From the NCBI GenBank assembly GCA_946965045.2, contig OX337229.1:1550001-1614000 (forward strand): 64,000 nucleotides of DNA, given 5' to 3'. This document shows, in pieces, positions 22,122 through 32,692 of this stretch. The stretch is from Epithemia pelagica. Taxonomy: Eukaryota; Bacillariophyta; Bacillariophyceae; Surirellales; Surirellaceae. The position numbers were made by a program, and so were the translations under genes. The notes beneath the pieces were generated by a model, which made no database searches, had not been told where the DNA came from, and saw only the letters and a list, made by a program, of their open reading frames with translations. Each line of letters begins with the position of its first letter. The first letter of the stretch is position 1.

Positions 22122-22682
22122 ATGACAATGGCGTCTTCCGATTCGCAAACGTTGTTGGATGAACAAATTCAACTGCCTTTATTGAAATATGGATATCGAA
22201 CAGTACCATTGGAATGGAACGAAGTTGTCCACATCATCAATGTGGAAGGAGATCTTGATAAACTCACACGAAGCGAGAAACAACAACGTGAATACATGAT
22301 CTACACACGCAGAATCAAGGAAGAATGGCGTTCCGTCATGGATTATGTTTTTTATACAAAATTTGGACTGGAAAAAATGATTGATGAACGGGATAATCGG
22401 TGGTATGTGTATCCACCATTATCAGAAATCACTGGAGTGCACACTCGCATTGTAAGGAATGATTTTCCGTACTGTTTCCAAAGAAACATTGAGCACTGGG
22501 TTCTCTGGAAGATTGGTGAGGATTGCTCGGAGTCGGATATCACAGCGGCAAAGGATTCAATAAGAAAAGACCTTGGAAACGTACGAGATTTCATTCATTG
22601 GATAAACCCGCCCCATCTCAAGAGTCTCCCTGAAGTTGACCACGCTCACATTTTAGTCCTTCGTGACGATGCCAGTTTCTGA
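22122..22682 (+). CDS. DUF3605-family protein
   Basis: Start at ATG 22122, with another ATG two codons later; 186 residues, intronless. The arrangement FYTKFGLEKMIDERDNRWYV, PLSEI, then NDFPYCFQRNIEHWVLWKIG and a terminal INPPHLKSLPEVDHAHIL matches the DUF3605 family known mainly from fungi and algae. No enzymatic function is established for the family. The conserved HAH-like motif near the end could bind a metal or act as a catalytic pair, which is inference. It is tail-to-tail with the SGNH-like gene. Confidence 0.8.
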   Translation: MTMASSDSQTLLDEQIQLPLLKYGYRTVPLEWNEVVHIINVEGDLDKLTRSEKQQREYMIYTRRIKEEWRSVMDYVFYTKFGLEKMIDERDNRWYVYPPLSEITGVHTRIVRNDFPYCFQRNIEHWVLWKIGEDCSESDITAAKDSIRKDLGNVRDFIHWINPPHLKSLPEVDHAHILVLRDDASF

Positions 22683-22876
22683 AAAAGTCGAAAGGCTCTA
22701 TGGACTTGAGCATGTCTGCCATCATGGTGGTCTCAAGTAGAGAACCGTGGGACGGGAACTTCTCGCCTGGCTTTCGCTCAATGATCACAGTTTTGGCTTG
22801 CAAGTAGCAGAGAAAGGTTGATGGGTCGAAGTACCATGCTTGTTCTTTCGTACCACTTTTTTTAACACTGGTTTCA

Positions 22877-25284
22877 TCATATGATCTGCTGTTCCCATAC
22901 AACATGTGAAACAGAGCAAGCCTGCGACACTTGTACAAAAAGGTGGTTTCGAACCCTGACCGTAACTTCCAAACCGACTCGGGTGTCGGGTTTCTTTTCC
23001 GCATCGTGTGGGAACACAATGTTTCTTCGTCTGACAGATGACTCATTGTCTTGTTCGGCAATCTTCGCCGCGTTGGTCAGGATCGCATTGGGAGGGACGG
23101 CAATATGGACACACATTTTTCGGCCCAAGTATAGAGTTCCTGCTGCAGCAATTTCCTGGGTGCTATTCACGACATCGACGCCGCCAACTTCAAACCCCAA
23201 GTCACGACCCATTTCACACTTGTCGGCATCGCGTTTCTCGTTCACTTTGCAAATGACAACGGAATGGAACCAACCAATAGCTTTGTCTCCTACTCTTGGA
23301 TACGTTTCGGATGTCTTGGAGGAACTTGATTCATATGGGAGAAACAATCGGAGCTTCCCCGACATGACAATCCCATAGAAGGCCTTTTTGCTGTCGACAA
23401 AGCCGAGACCACCATATAAGCCCAACGTTCGTTTGGCAGCCTTTTCTTTTTCGGACAGGTCCATGACCCACCCACGGTTGTAGTACATTTTTGATTTCGG
23501 CAGCATGATATCCATATCTTGTGCAACTGCACCTGAAATGGCATTTTCCACCAAGTCGCCTCTCCCCATAATTGGTTCAAAGGTTGTTCTGCAGTGAGTA
23601 GGACGCATACGCCATCTGTGAGTGCGATTGTCCATTTCTTCTCCAAACAAGATGGATGTCCAGGGAGGCAGATCTGACACATTTAAGTTGGCGTATGGTT
23701 TCGGCAAGAGTGAAACGTCCAACTTTTGCTGTGATCGGTCGTCGTCACAATCAAGGCCGATCCCTGGGTCGGTCAAAGAGGCTGCCACCAATTCTAGAGC
23801 TGCAAGAAAATGCATTGCTAATATCCATCCAATGAATTCATGTTCTTTCATTGCTGGATGATGAAGAGCTTGGCCTGGTGCTCCATGGGGTGCTCCAAAC
23901 TTAATCACAGACAACAAGGATGAATGGCGAAGAGGCAGAATACACGTGATGATGAGTCTTTTATATGCAAACATGATTTCATGCATATCAGGTCGCACCA
24001 ACTTACTTTTCTCCAATCACGAAAGCCCAAGGGCAGGTCACGATCTTCGCGAGAAAGAAAGGGTTCCGTCGCTGGTTCTGTGTGAAGGACCACCGAATCT
24101 TTGAGGTCTCTTGTTTGTAAATAATACTTGAGCAAGTCACGTCTCTGAGTAGCCATATGGGTGTCTTTGACAATGAGTTTGGGACGTCGTGGTAGTTGGA
24201 GCGCGTGTCGGATATAGGCTTCCAGTCCAAAGGGATCACCACCGGCTTCGTTCATGGCAAAGTCCCAGGAAATCACATCGGTTTCCTCTCCCCAAAAGTT
24301 TTTCATACACCAACCATAGGGAAAGGATGGACATCCACCAACGGCAGCATTTGTCACATTCAAACGAACACCGAGCAACTCAAAGGCATCATGAAGTTTT
24401 CGTTCCAAGACAAACGGAAACGATTGATGAAAGTAGTTGCCACGTCCTACGGTCACAGAGTAGCCTCCAAAGGTGAAACGAAAGGTTCGATTTGCGTTTC
24501 TTGCCGAGTAGATTCGACAGGCTGTATGTTTCAGATCTGAAGGGAAGTTGGATCCTGGTGCCGAATCGTCCTTTGTATCGTGGTGATCCCATCCAAAGGT
24601 GGAGAGACCACGGTCAAGTATGGTTCGTGCAGCATTTTCTCCACCATACAGCTCCGCAAAGTCTCTTCTTAGATTCGATGCCGTCTTCCAAAACCGTTTC
24701 AGTTCACCACTCTCATCCCTGTGCTTGTTCTTCTGGTTTTGTGCTGGGGTGTTTTTGGCAAAAAGCTTTGCCAGAGCAAACGCATCGTAATTGGCATGTT
24801 GTGATAAGTTGAACAAGGGCAGTGGAGGGGGTACGTATTCGGTTGCAATTTGAACAGGAGTATCCAAATCTTCCTGATGAAGAAGTGGATCCTTCGCTTG
24901 AGTCTCGCTGCTCCCGTGTTTTGCTACTGCTGCAGCCGCTTCTTCTTCCTCCTTTAGGTCTTTGGCAAGGCCGGCCATGTAGTCATCGTCGTAGTCTTCT
25001 TGGGCTGGTTGTGGTGGTGGAGCTGGCACAATGTACCGATAAACCCTCCATGAAGCCAAGAAAAGGAGGGACAATACAGTTCCTGTTTGCAGGAACAAGA
25101 CATAAAAGGGTGGATCATTGTCGGGTGTTGTTGTTCGTTGATGTTTGCGCTTCTTTCGTCGTTTGACCGGTGTGGTGGTTGGATTCTTCTTCCATATCTC
25201 GGAAGAAAACAAGTCGCCATCCTCAACCGTCTTGGTAGTCTTGACCGGTCGCCGGCGTCGAGACAAGGCTTCTCCCTCCAACAT
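22877..25284 (-). CDS. SGNH-hydrolase-like type II membrane protein (2 exons)
   Basis: Exons 25284-24007 and 23899-22877 (107-bp intron, phase 0) encode 766 residues from the first ATG, 25284. The frame stays open upstream but without another ATG. A basic N-terminus precedes one membrane segment (about residues 50-70, VLFLQTGTVLSLLFLASW). The lumenal part has FTFGGYSVTVGRGNYFHQSF (about 270), WDFAMNEAGGDPF and LIVKDTH. After the intron comes FGAPHGAPGQALHHPAMKEH followed by EFIGWILAMH. These recall the blocks of a GDSL/SGNH-like family expanded in diatoms, although the canonical GDS nucleophile motif is replaced by GGYS. The C-terminus ends in SVSHVVWEQQII. Possible role in cell-wall or glycan acylation; unproven. 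Confidence 0.65.
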
Positions 25285-25441
25285 TCGACAAACGATGAGA
25301 GAAGCAACGACCAAACTCAATGACGACCGCAATGAGAAATGAATGAGATGGTCATTGAGCAGAGAGGCAGGGAAAGTAAGGACTCAAAAGCGACTTTAAA
25401 GCGACCAAAGGACAAATTTTTCGTGGACCACAGAGAGGCAG
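25285..25441. promoter_or_regulatory. Putative shared promoter, SGNH-like and rRNA methyltransferase genes
   Basis: 157 bases between divergent start codons. No distinct motif seen; function inferred from layout. Confidence 0.35.
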
Positions 25442-27148
25442 ATGGCACGATGTCGGTTGGATCTATTGTTCGACGACGATTCTGTCACTTCGTTGCAAGA
25501 TCTGCCTCGCCCTTTTGGCTGCACAATGAACAAATGCATGATGCTGGTAGCGTTCCTGGCATCGAAACATGCCCTGTCCAGAAATGCCGCGGCAGCTTGG
25601 ATGGCGACCGCTGCCGGAAAGAGACAACGATCGTTCCATCGCCTCCTGCCCCTTTGTCAAAGTAGTACCCACATGGATGACCAGGGACGACAAATTCGAA
25701 GACGATCCAACGATGACGACAATGAGTGGGATAAAGACTATATGGACAACCGAGCTTCGGACGATGACTGGAATGTAGCTCCTTCTCGAACCAATTTTCA
25801 AGACTATTCCACTTCGCGTCGTCGTTTCGACAATGATCGTGATCAAGACGGTTGGGACGATTTCGATCCATTTCGCAACAATAACAACGACGACGATAGG
25901 AGGGACAACAATCGCAATTTCAACAACCGTGGTTACAATCGATCGCCAGGTTCCATTGGTGGTCGCCGCTCGCGTCAGAGAAGTGACTCCGGAGACACCA
26001 GACGGTTCAACAACCATAGGAAGAATGGACCTGCTCGTTCGAGAAACAGTAATAATTTCTCTCGTCAATACGACAACCGTTACTCCAGTCCACCAGCCAA
26101 AAACGAATCACCTGACCGGAAGATTAACATGAGAGCTCTGGAAGGAGCAGGCTTTGTACATTTGTATGGATTGGCGTCCACTCTCAACGCTCTCGAAGCC
26201 AATCGCCGCGATTTCAGGCGGCCAGAAGATGAAATTGACCTGGATTCATTGGAAGGAAATGATCTTCGTTACGAACTCAAACAACGAGAACGGAAGCCCG
26301 AAGCACAATTCTCTCCTTGGCTGTTTTTGCAATCCAGCACGGGCGAAAAGAGTACTCGATCCTATAGCAAATCCATGCAGGCTGATCGTGTCCAGTATCT
26401 GGCCGAGAAACGTGGTATTCCAATTGCCCATGTCGATAAGGGTGTCCTGAACTCCCTATCCAACAATCGTCCTCATCAGGGATACGTCCTTCGATGTGGG
26501 AAACTGGACTTTGACCTACTTCCTCGTCTTCCCAATCCAAATGGGGAGGATGAGGATGAGGACGAGGAAGCGGGAGACAACTTCAGTGGTGAGGAATTCT
26601 CTCTTCATCCACCCAAATTATGGTTGGCCCTTGACGAGGTTGTCGACCCACAAAATTTGGGAGCCTTACTCAGATCGGTCCATTTTCTGGGTGGTGATGG
26701 GAGCAGTGAAACATCACCTGCCGTTCGTGTGCTGGTTTGTGCCAAAAACTCCGCACCACCCTCACCTGTGGTGAGCGCGAGTTCTGCAGGAGCCTTGGAG
26801 ATCATGAAGATATACAGTACTTACAATTTGCATAAAACCTTGGCTACCGCCGAAATGGATGGATACCGAGTGATTGGGGCCTCCTCCAGCGTACCCAAAA
26901 ATCTGGACGATGTTCCCATTTACAATCTACAGGACTTGCCTCCATTGGACCCCAACCAGCCCACTGTTTTGGTTTTGGGATCCGAAGGACATGGAATACG
27001 CAACCTGGTAGCCACGTCATGTACCGAATTTGTTCGAATTCCTGGCGGAAGTGAGCACATGAACCAGGATGCAGATGTGGGGGGAGTGGATTCTCTCAAT
27101 GTCAGTGTCACAGGAGGGATCCTCCTTTGGCATTTGTTGCGTGGCTAA
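25442..27148 (+). CDS. SpoU-family (MRM1-like) rRNA 2'-O-ribose methyltransferase, organellar
   Basis: 568 residues from ATG 25442; ATG 25526 (MNKCMMLVAFLA) is an alternative start giving an organelle-type leader. A long disordered region rich in Asp, Asn and Arg (about residues 80-215) precedes the L30e-like substrate domain (VHLYGLASTLNALEANRRDF) and the SPOUT knot. Motif 1 is DEVVDPQNLGALLRSVHFLG, motif 2 is VLVLGSEGHGIR and motif 3 is DSLNVSVTGGILL; these bind S-adenosylmethionine in the trefoil knot. The MRM1/TrmH group methylates a ribose in large-subunit rRNA of mitochondria or plastids. An acidic insertion (EDEDEDEEAGD) interrupts the region before motif 1. Compartment is inference. 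Confidence 0.9.
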   Translation: MARCRLDLLFDDDSVTSLQDLPRPFGCTMNKCMMLVAFLASKHALSRNAAAAWMATAAGKRQRSFHRLLPLCQSSTHMDDQGRQIRRRSNDDDNEWDKDYMDNRASDDDWNVAPSRTNFQDYSTSRRRFDNDRDQDGWDDFDPFRNNNNDDDRRDNNRNFNNRGYNRSPGSIGGRRSRQRSDSGDTRRFNNHRKNGPARSRNSNNFSRQYDNRYSSPPAKNESPDRKINMRALEGAGFVHLYGLASTLNALEANRRDFRRPEDEIDLDSLEGNDLRYELKQRERKPEAQFSPWLFLQSSTGEKSTRSYSKSMQADRVQYLAEKRGIPIAHVDKGVLNSLSNNRPHQGYVLRCGKLDFDLLPRLPNPNGEDEDEDEEAGDNFSGEEFSLHPPKLWLALDEVVDPQNLGALLRSVHFLGGDGSSETSPAVRVLVCAKNSAPPSPVVSASSAGALEIMKIYSTYNLHKTLATAEMDGYRVIGASSSVPKNLDDVPIYNLQDLPPLDPNQPTVLVLGSEGHGIRNLVATSCTEFVRIPGGSEHMNQDADVGGVDSLNVSVTGGILLWHLLRG

Positions 27149-27483
27149 AGTGATGACTGTCGCTTCGATGGATAATTGCGATCCAACCAAACAAATACTT
27201 TTCTAAACCGATGTAGCTCGTTATACCTGGTCGTACTATGTAGGTGATTCCATTTCACATCAGCTGGTCACCATGTTGAACTTTCTTCGGAGAATCAACT
27301 AGAGTATCATTGTCGTTGATCTTCTTCGCTTGATCTCTTCTACCTTACGGAGGAGACTCAAACCAACAACAAATATCATCTATCATCTCTAACTCTAATC
27401 TCTCCCATTTCTCCCATCTACAAAAAATAATAATACGAGTGTAGAGTAGCCAATACAAAATACAATGCGAGTATACCCATGCC
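27149..27483. other. Intergenic region, no gene seen
   Basis: 335 bases after the methyltransferase stop. AT-rich with TCTCTAAC/TCTCCC runs; nothing recognisable. Confidence 0.4.
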
Positions 27484-27486
27484 GCG

Positions 27487-28035
27487 TGGGTTAAGGCAGA
27501 GATTCAAAAACTTGACAAGCAAATCCGGATTGCTCCAGAGCAAAATTCGCAGCAAGGGCTTTCAGATATGTCGACCTCCACCGCTACGATTGTCGGCTCT
27601 TCTCTGTTGATTGCACTGGTGTCGGTTGTGGCTTTCATTCCGTCTTAGAAAACGGTAGTTTTGCCGATTCACAATCTCGACCGTGAGCTCGAAGATATGG
27701 CGTGCGGTCGGGATCTCAGTTACCGAGTGGATGACGCCAGTGAAGTCGAGGTCGGAACCACAGCTAAAAGTGTGAATGGCTTATTGAGTACTTTCCAATC
27801 AAGTCGGGGAAGCGATTCATGCGATGGGCGGCGTGGCCAAATCCATGGATGCGGGGGCAGCGGAGTCACAGACGTCTGTGGACCATATGCATCGAGAAAT
27901 TGAGCAACATGGTGTCAGCATGGAAGCCCTGGAGAACCAAATTCGAAGTAGTTCTGATGTGGCAGAAAAAGCCTCAACTACCGGCCAGAAGGGTGCTGAA
28001 GATGTTGTTGAAGTTGAGGCCACTTCTAGTCCTTA
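27487..28035 (+). pseudogene. Broken methyl-accepting chemotaxis receptor fragment (TM-HAMP-coil)
   Basis: The frame from about 27487 encodes WVKAEIQKLDKQ, then a membrane segment TATIVGSSLLIALVSVVAFI. It hits an in-frame TAG at 27646-27648 and continues with a clear HAMP linker: VLPIHNLDRELEDMACGRDL, SYRVDDASEVEVG and KSVNGLLSTFQ. Near 27800 the frame shifts, and the next frame continues VGEAIHAMGGVAKSMDAGAA and REIEQHGVSMEALENQIRSS to a stop at about 28034. This is the architecture of bacterial chemoreceptors. The ligand-binding part and the signalling hairpin that contacts CheA/CheW are missing. One nonsense codon, one frameshift and truncation mark it as a relic. The source (bacterial transfer versus decayed host family member) is unknown. 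Confidence 0.7.
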
Positions 28036-28340
28036 ATCGACGTTGTCATCATGGCATGATATAGCTCTTTGGCTTGTTTTGCTCGATGAATGTCTCTTGG
28101 CGTGAATTGTTCCATGTTTTCCTTGACGGTAGTGACAAACGTTATGCCGTTGTCGTTCGGATCGTAACACCACAGTCCTCCACTGATCGGTTTGAACGTC
28201 CTGGTGTCCTTCCCATCTTCAATGTAAAAGCTGCCATAATGTTTGGAAATTTTTGCTGGACTCGATATGGTTGTACCATACTGCTTACTGCTTCGTAGTT
28301 CGGTAAATCGCCGATTTTGGTACATTTCATAATTCCGCAA
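28026..28340 (-). mobile_element. Ty1/copia pol fragment (pre-integrase region)
   Basis: The minus-strand frame (about 104 codons) contains GSFYIEDGKDTRTFKPISGG, LWCYDPNDNGITFV and FTPRDIHRAKQAKELYHAMM. This resembles the segment between protease and integrase in copia-type polyproteins, where an F-x-x-R-x-x-x-RA-x-x-A-x-x-LYHA motif precedes the integrase core. There is no LTR, RT or integrase around it, so it is a fragment. It abuts the 3' end of the NTPase gene and overlaps the end of the chemoreceptor relic. Confidence 0.55.
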
Positions 28341-28347
28341 GATTCGT

Positions 28348-29298
28348 TTACGTTATACTGTTGACCTTTGCCAGTGAACATCTCGCTAGCCGTCTCGCCT
28401 CATCTAGGACTTCGATTGGGTTGTCACCGTCTGCTCTTTCGGGCATGTTCGCCGGAATTATTCCATATTTGTCTCGAATCATCTCTTCGAGCTGGTCTCG
28501 AGTCCACTTGATTGGTATCCATTCGGGTTTTTTCTCTTCGTCTCCTGAGAGGCTCACGTCGCGACATATTCGCGCTAGAGGAGCAATTCTTCCCCATCCA
28601 TTCAACCGCACGAGACTGTTGGCTGTCGCCTTATCCCTAACCAGCACGAATAGAAGAACTTCCCTTGCTTTGACAATTGGATATAAATGTTTCATGAACC
28701 AAATATCCTCTTCTTTGATGTTATTAAAATCATCAAACACTATGACGGGTGTTCTTGGTAACAGAGTGAGGTCTAGCCCATCAATAGTGGGCATAACATC
28801 ATCCTCTTCGACCGTTCCGAAGCCGCTGCACATAGTTAGCAAGCCATCCATGAGACGATCCGCCCATGATTGAGTTTCACGGGTCATTGTCGCTTCTGAA
28901 ACGGCCGTCACCAGAAAAGTTTCCCAATCGGAACATTCTTCTTCGTACACTTTTTTGGGTATTCCCAATCTCTTTGCAACACCTTTCCAGTAAACTCCAC
29001 CGGTGTTGGCACCGGCACAGTTACAAAACATAATTCCCCCAGCTGAATTCTTGAGAACAAATTTAGCCGCCGTTGACTTTCCCAGTCCACGATCGGCTTG
29101 CACGACAACAACTCCGGTCTCGCCGCATGCCTCCACCATGTATTCGAGCAACTCAGATCGCAGGAAGCTGGGGGGAAAGCGCCCTTTCTCTGGATCGTTA
29201 AGAATAGCTCGCTTCTGGATAAAGCGATTCAGCAGCACATTCTTCTGCTTCTCGAATCGTCCGAGGCGTAAGTCTTCGAGGGTAATGTTTAGACTCAT
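28348..29298 (-). CDS. P-loop NTPase, probably 3'-truncated
   Basis: 316 residues from ATG 29298. A Walker A motif ADRGLGKSTAAK (about residues 69-80) is followed by a Walker B strand TPVIVFDDFNN (about 185) and a sensor-like VLLFVLVRDKATAN (about 218), as in STAND/AAA-type ATPases. The N-terminal RFPPSFLRSELLEYMVEACG resembles the segment that precedes the P-loop in such proteins. No effector domain is visible. The frame stops at 28348, seven bases before the copia fragment on the same strand, so the original C-terminus may have been removed by insertion or deletion. Specific function unknown. Confidence 0.6.
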   Translation of the reverse strand: MSLNITLEDLRLGRFEKQKNVLLNRFIQKRAILNDPEKGRFPPSFLRSELLEYMVEACGETGVVVVQADRGLGKSTAAKFVLKNSAGGIMFCNCAGANTGGVYWKGVAKRLGIPKKVYEEECSDWETFLVTAVSEATMTRETQSWADRLMDGLLTMCSGFGTVEEDDVMPTIDGLDLTLLPRTPVIVFDDFNNIKEEDIWFMKHLYPIVKAREVLLFVLVRDKATANSLVRLNGWGRIAPLARICRDVSLSGDEEKKPEWIPIKWTRDQLEEMIRDKYGIIPANMPERADGDNPIEVLDEARRLARCSLAKVNSIT

Positions 29299-29679
29299 GC
29301 CTGTGTTGACTTTGGCAATTCAGAATTCAGTTGAGGTTGTTCGCGCTTTGTCATGTTGTGCATTGTTGCTGTTGTCCTGTGAAGAAATTCACAAGAGAAA
29401 ATGAGCTATGGGCTCAGTTTTTTCAGTAACCTTACTCCCACTCCCAGCAACTTCCGGTAACTACACTCAGCGCTGGAGATTCAGCGCTGGATATGCGTGA
29501 CCGCCTACCGCAGGAACGACCTCTACTTCTTACTCGTAGAGTTTGTGCGTTGGCGGAAAGCAAGAGAACGCGCAAGAGAATTCCTAACCGTTTCAAGGTT
29601 ATTACGTGGTGTTTAAAGGTTTTGAATACCGGTTCCTCTTCTCCAGCTATGAAAAATCTGACGTCGTCCAGTATGAGAT

Positions 29680-29723
29680 TCATTCGCCATTATTTCCCCT
29701 CCATATTGGTGAGGCGGCCAGAC
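29680..29723 (+). repeat. 44-bp inverted repeat, left copy
   Basis: Begins TCATTCGCCATTATTTCC and ends GGCGGCCAGAC. Its perfect reverse complement is at 32649-32692. Confidence 0.9.
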
Positions 29724-32085
29724 CAAATTTGGTCGCGTGTACTGGACACGTGCTAGGGAGAGCTTGCTCTCAAACAGGGTGGCTTTGCCAGCTCTCCAAC
29801 TGCCAGCAAGCGGCCCTGCGTGGATGACGGTTGGTTGTTTCATAATGCCGGACAAGCACACAACACACAATCCTTTTCTCTTGCCAAAGCACATCGCATA
29901 AATGGCATTCCAGGTGAGCTTAATCCATTGCGGATTGCCATGACAATTACATTGCACATGCTCACTCACACTTGTCGCTTTTGCTTGCTCTGCTCATTGG
30001 ACAAGAGTCTGCTCATCTGCTGTGTCTCTGGCTCAGCAGCTCATTACTTGCCATTGTTCATTTCTGTCGAAATGAGACCCATAACTTTCATTGCATTTAT
30101 CCATAGACTATAAACCTTCTTTTCTTTATTTCCTAGAAATAGAACTCAAGTGCTAGCCATCTATAGAGTTTAGTGCCTTCTGTTTTCGTGTTGTACATCT
30201 GTTTTCTGTTTGGAGCACGTCAATGACCCTCAGTTGCACCATGAACACATGACAGAGCAGCTCTTACAAGCTTGTACAGCTACAAATTGAATCATTCGCT
30301 GTTTGACTCTCGATCTAGGAGCTGATAATTAGAAAGTAGGGTGTGGGAGGAGCAAGATGGAGCCATCTACTTGAAGCAAAAACAACAAAATGTTTGGTTG
30401 TTGAGAAATGATTGAGAATGATGCTACAATATGAATAGTGAATCATCTATCCTACAGAAGACATGAAAGTAACAAACCAGCCAACAATCAAACAACAAAA
30501 GAATTACAAGAAGGGGAAAGGAAAAGATATTCCACTCGACCATAAGCAGCTTATACCTAGTCTACTCGTACAACATGAGACAAAACCAAAGGATCATGCA
30601 TAAACAAAAGGAAAGATTGCAGCAGTGATGAGTAAGAAGAAAGAAAAGGAGACAACAAGATTAGAAATAAGCAGCAGTAGTGAGAAGTTAGAAGTGATTC
30701 AGCCCAGCATGATCCGTCCATGGTTCTTACCTCACGTCATGGTCAAGCATTTGCCAGGGTTTTGGGTTTTGTGACAGACGAGAGCGAGAGGGTTGTCCAA
30801 ATTTACAAGCTGGTTTCACGAGGAACCTGTCTAGTCTATTACAGTAGAAATACTGTACTGACAATTTTGTACATAAACGATCATAGTAATTATCTATGCC
30901 CCTTTGCTTCTCGATACGGCAAATTTGGGGAAACGATGCCGTTCAAACCAGGAAGACCATGAGTCACCGGTCACCGCGCTTGGCGCTCACTTCGAGTGCG
31001 GACTCGACCGATACACAAACGGCCCCTGTTCCCCAAACTCCACCGACGCAGCTGATTCAGCCATCGTTGCGGAAACCGACGGCACCCAATCGAATGCATC
31101 CCACCACGTCAATTGGAGGCATGATCATGATGGGTCTTGCCCCCACCATCAAGTGACACCCGATATCCCCAAGACCATTGACAACTTGGACCTGGATCAA
31201 CCACATCGCAACAGTGATGATAATCACACTCTCATGAAGCAATTCCAAATACAAGACTAACGCCCGTGGTGGACAATGATCAAGTGGATGTCACCTTTGG
31301 ATGTGGAACCAACTTGTTGTCGACCGGATTCATATTGGAAAGCACGGATCCCGTGGTGCGAGACTTGTTTCTTCCCTTTCCCCGAACCAGCGATGGTACC
31401 AATCACCATACGAGCAGCAGCAGTGGTAGTAGTATTCTTCCCAACCAGCCAAACAATCCATACGACGAGGACGAGGATGTGAATAGTCGACGAACGCAGT
31501 CTCATCCACAATCCACAACTCCCATCCAAACCGTCCACTTCTCGAACGACCATTTCGGGACGAGTCAATACGACACCAGGAAGGACGACCAGTACACTGA
31601 CGCCGGTCCTGCAGCCCATCTCGTCCTCTGATTCCGCCATCAACTTTCGTACCGGCCTGTCTGGACACAGTGGGTTGGCAGTCTCCTCTTTGAAAAAAAG
31701 CAAGCCCCATTATTCTCCTCAAGCATCCAATCACCACCATGCAACCAACAGCAACAACCCACCGAGTATTACTCCTAGAGTTTGGGATTTTGATTGTGGT
31801 ATTTCATGTGCCTGGTTCGTAGCGGATAATCATTCCTACATATATATATATAACTGTTCATTTTGTATGATTCCTTCCAAACTGCCTGCGTATCCTTGAC
31901 AGACTGTTTCATCTCCAAACTCCAGGCCAGGCATGTGTGCGAATATCTACTAGGGATGTAAACGTAAGAGCCGATGTTACTAATCGTTCTAATAGGTATT
32001 AAGTGGACAACATTGTGAAGAAAAGATCCTGGTTTGGGAGATTGGTTGTCACACAGCCAAGTGCAGCGTTGACGACGGGACAGTC

Positions 32086-32181
32086 TCTCACACAGCCAGG
32101 GAGACAAACGAGGCAGCGGACGAGGCGAAAGTTTCTCACAAAGCCGGGGAGACAAACGAGGCAGCGGACGAGGCGACCACA
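32086..32181 (+). repeat. Two tandem copies of a 48-bp unit
   Basis: Unit 1 is 32086-32133 and unit 2 is 32134-32181. Both contain GAGACAAACGAGGCAGCGGA, with few differences between copies. In one frame they encode repeated ETNEAADEA, but no gene is supported. Confidence 0.85.
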
Positions 32182-32648
32182 GAACAGTGCACAACATGAA
32201 GCACTGCTATTTCTCGAGATACAGGCACCGCGTACGTGAAGTTTTTCGATAATCTGTTTATGTTATACCCATGCTATCGATCTGGCGCTTTACTTCAGGT
32301 ACCAGCGGCATGTGACGGCTATGGTGACCGGAAGCGGTGGCAGTTGTTTTTGTTTTCGTATTTCATAACGAAATTATGTGAGGAACGAGAAAACCTTAAC
32401 GCGTCCGCACCGCTAGATTACTATGAGATAATATGTACCAGAGAAAAGGGAGTAATTACCAATATTTGTACACAATTTTTGTACTGTAATAGACGAGGTA
32501 TATGGCGCGCGAAACCAGCTTGTATGAGCATTCGTCTCAAACAAGGACGCAAGCCGACCTTGATGTAACGGTGTTGGCAATTAGAGATACTTAGAGCTAC
32601 CTGAAGCAGTGGCGGGCGACATTGAAAACAGGATAGGGTTGGGGATTT

Positions 32649-32692
32649 GTCTGGCCGCCTCACCAATATGGAGGGGAAATAATGGCGAATGA
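32649..32692 (-). repeat. 44-bp inverted repeat, right copy
   Basis: Reverse complement of 29680-29723 over 44 bases; it lies 81 bases upstream of the intact copia element. Confidence 0.9.

Noticed and set aside
22618-23061. Minus-strand frame considered as a third exon of the SGNH-like gene
   Set aside because: The second exon already ends with a natural-looking C-terminus (SVSHVVWEQQII) and stop; the other frame overlaps the DUF3605 gene end and has no matching homology.
27487-28035. Chemoreceptor fragment as bacterial contamination of the assembly
   Set aside because: Not formally excluded, but the fragment is broken, short and flanked within a few hundred bases by diatom-type genes and copia sequence, which fits an integrated relic better.
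32003-32239. Repeated ETNEAADEA peptide considered as part of a chemoreceptor coiled coil
   Set aside because: The signal comes from a 2 x 48-bp tandem duplication; there is no HAMP or signalling-tip sequence nearby and it lies 4 kb from the receptor relic.
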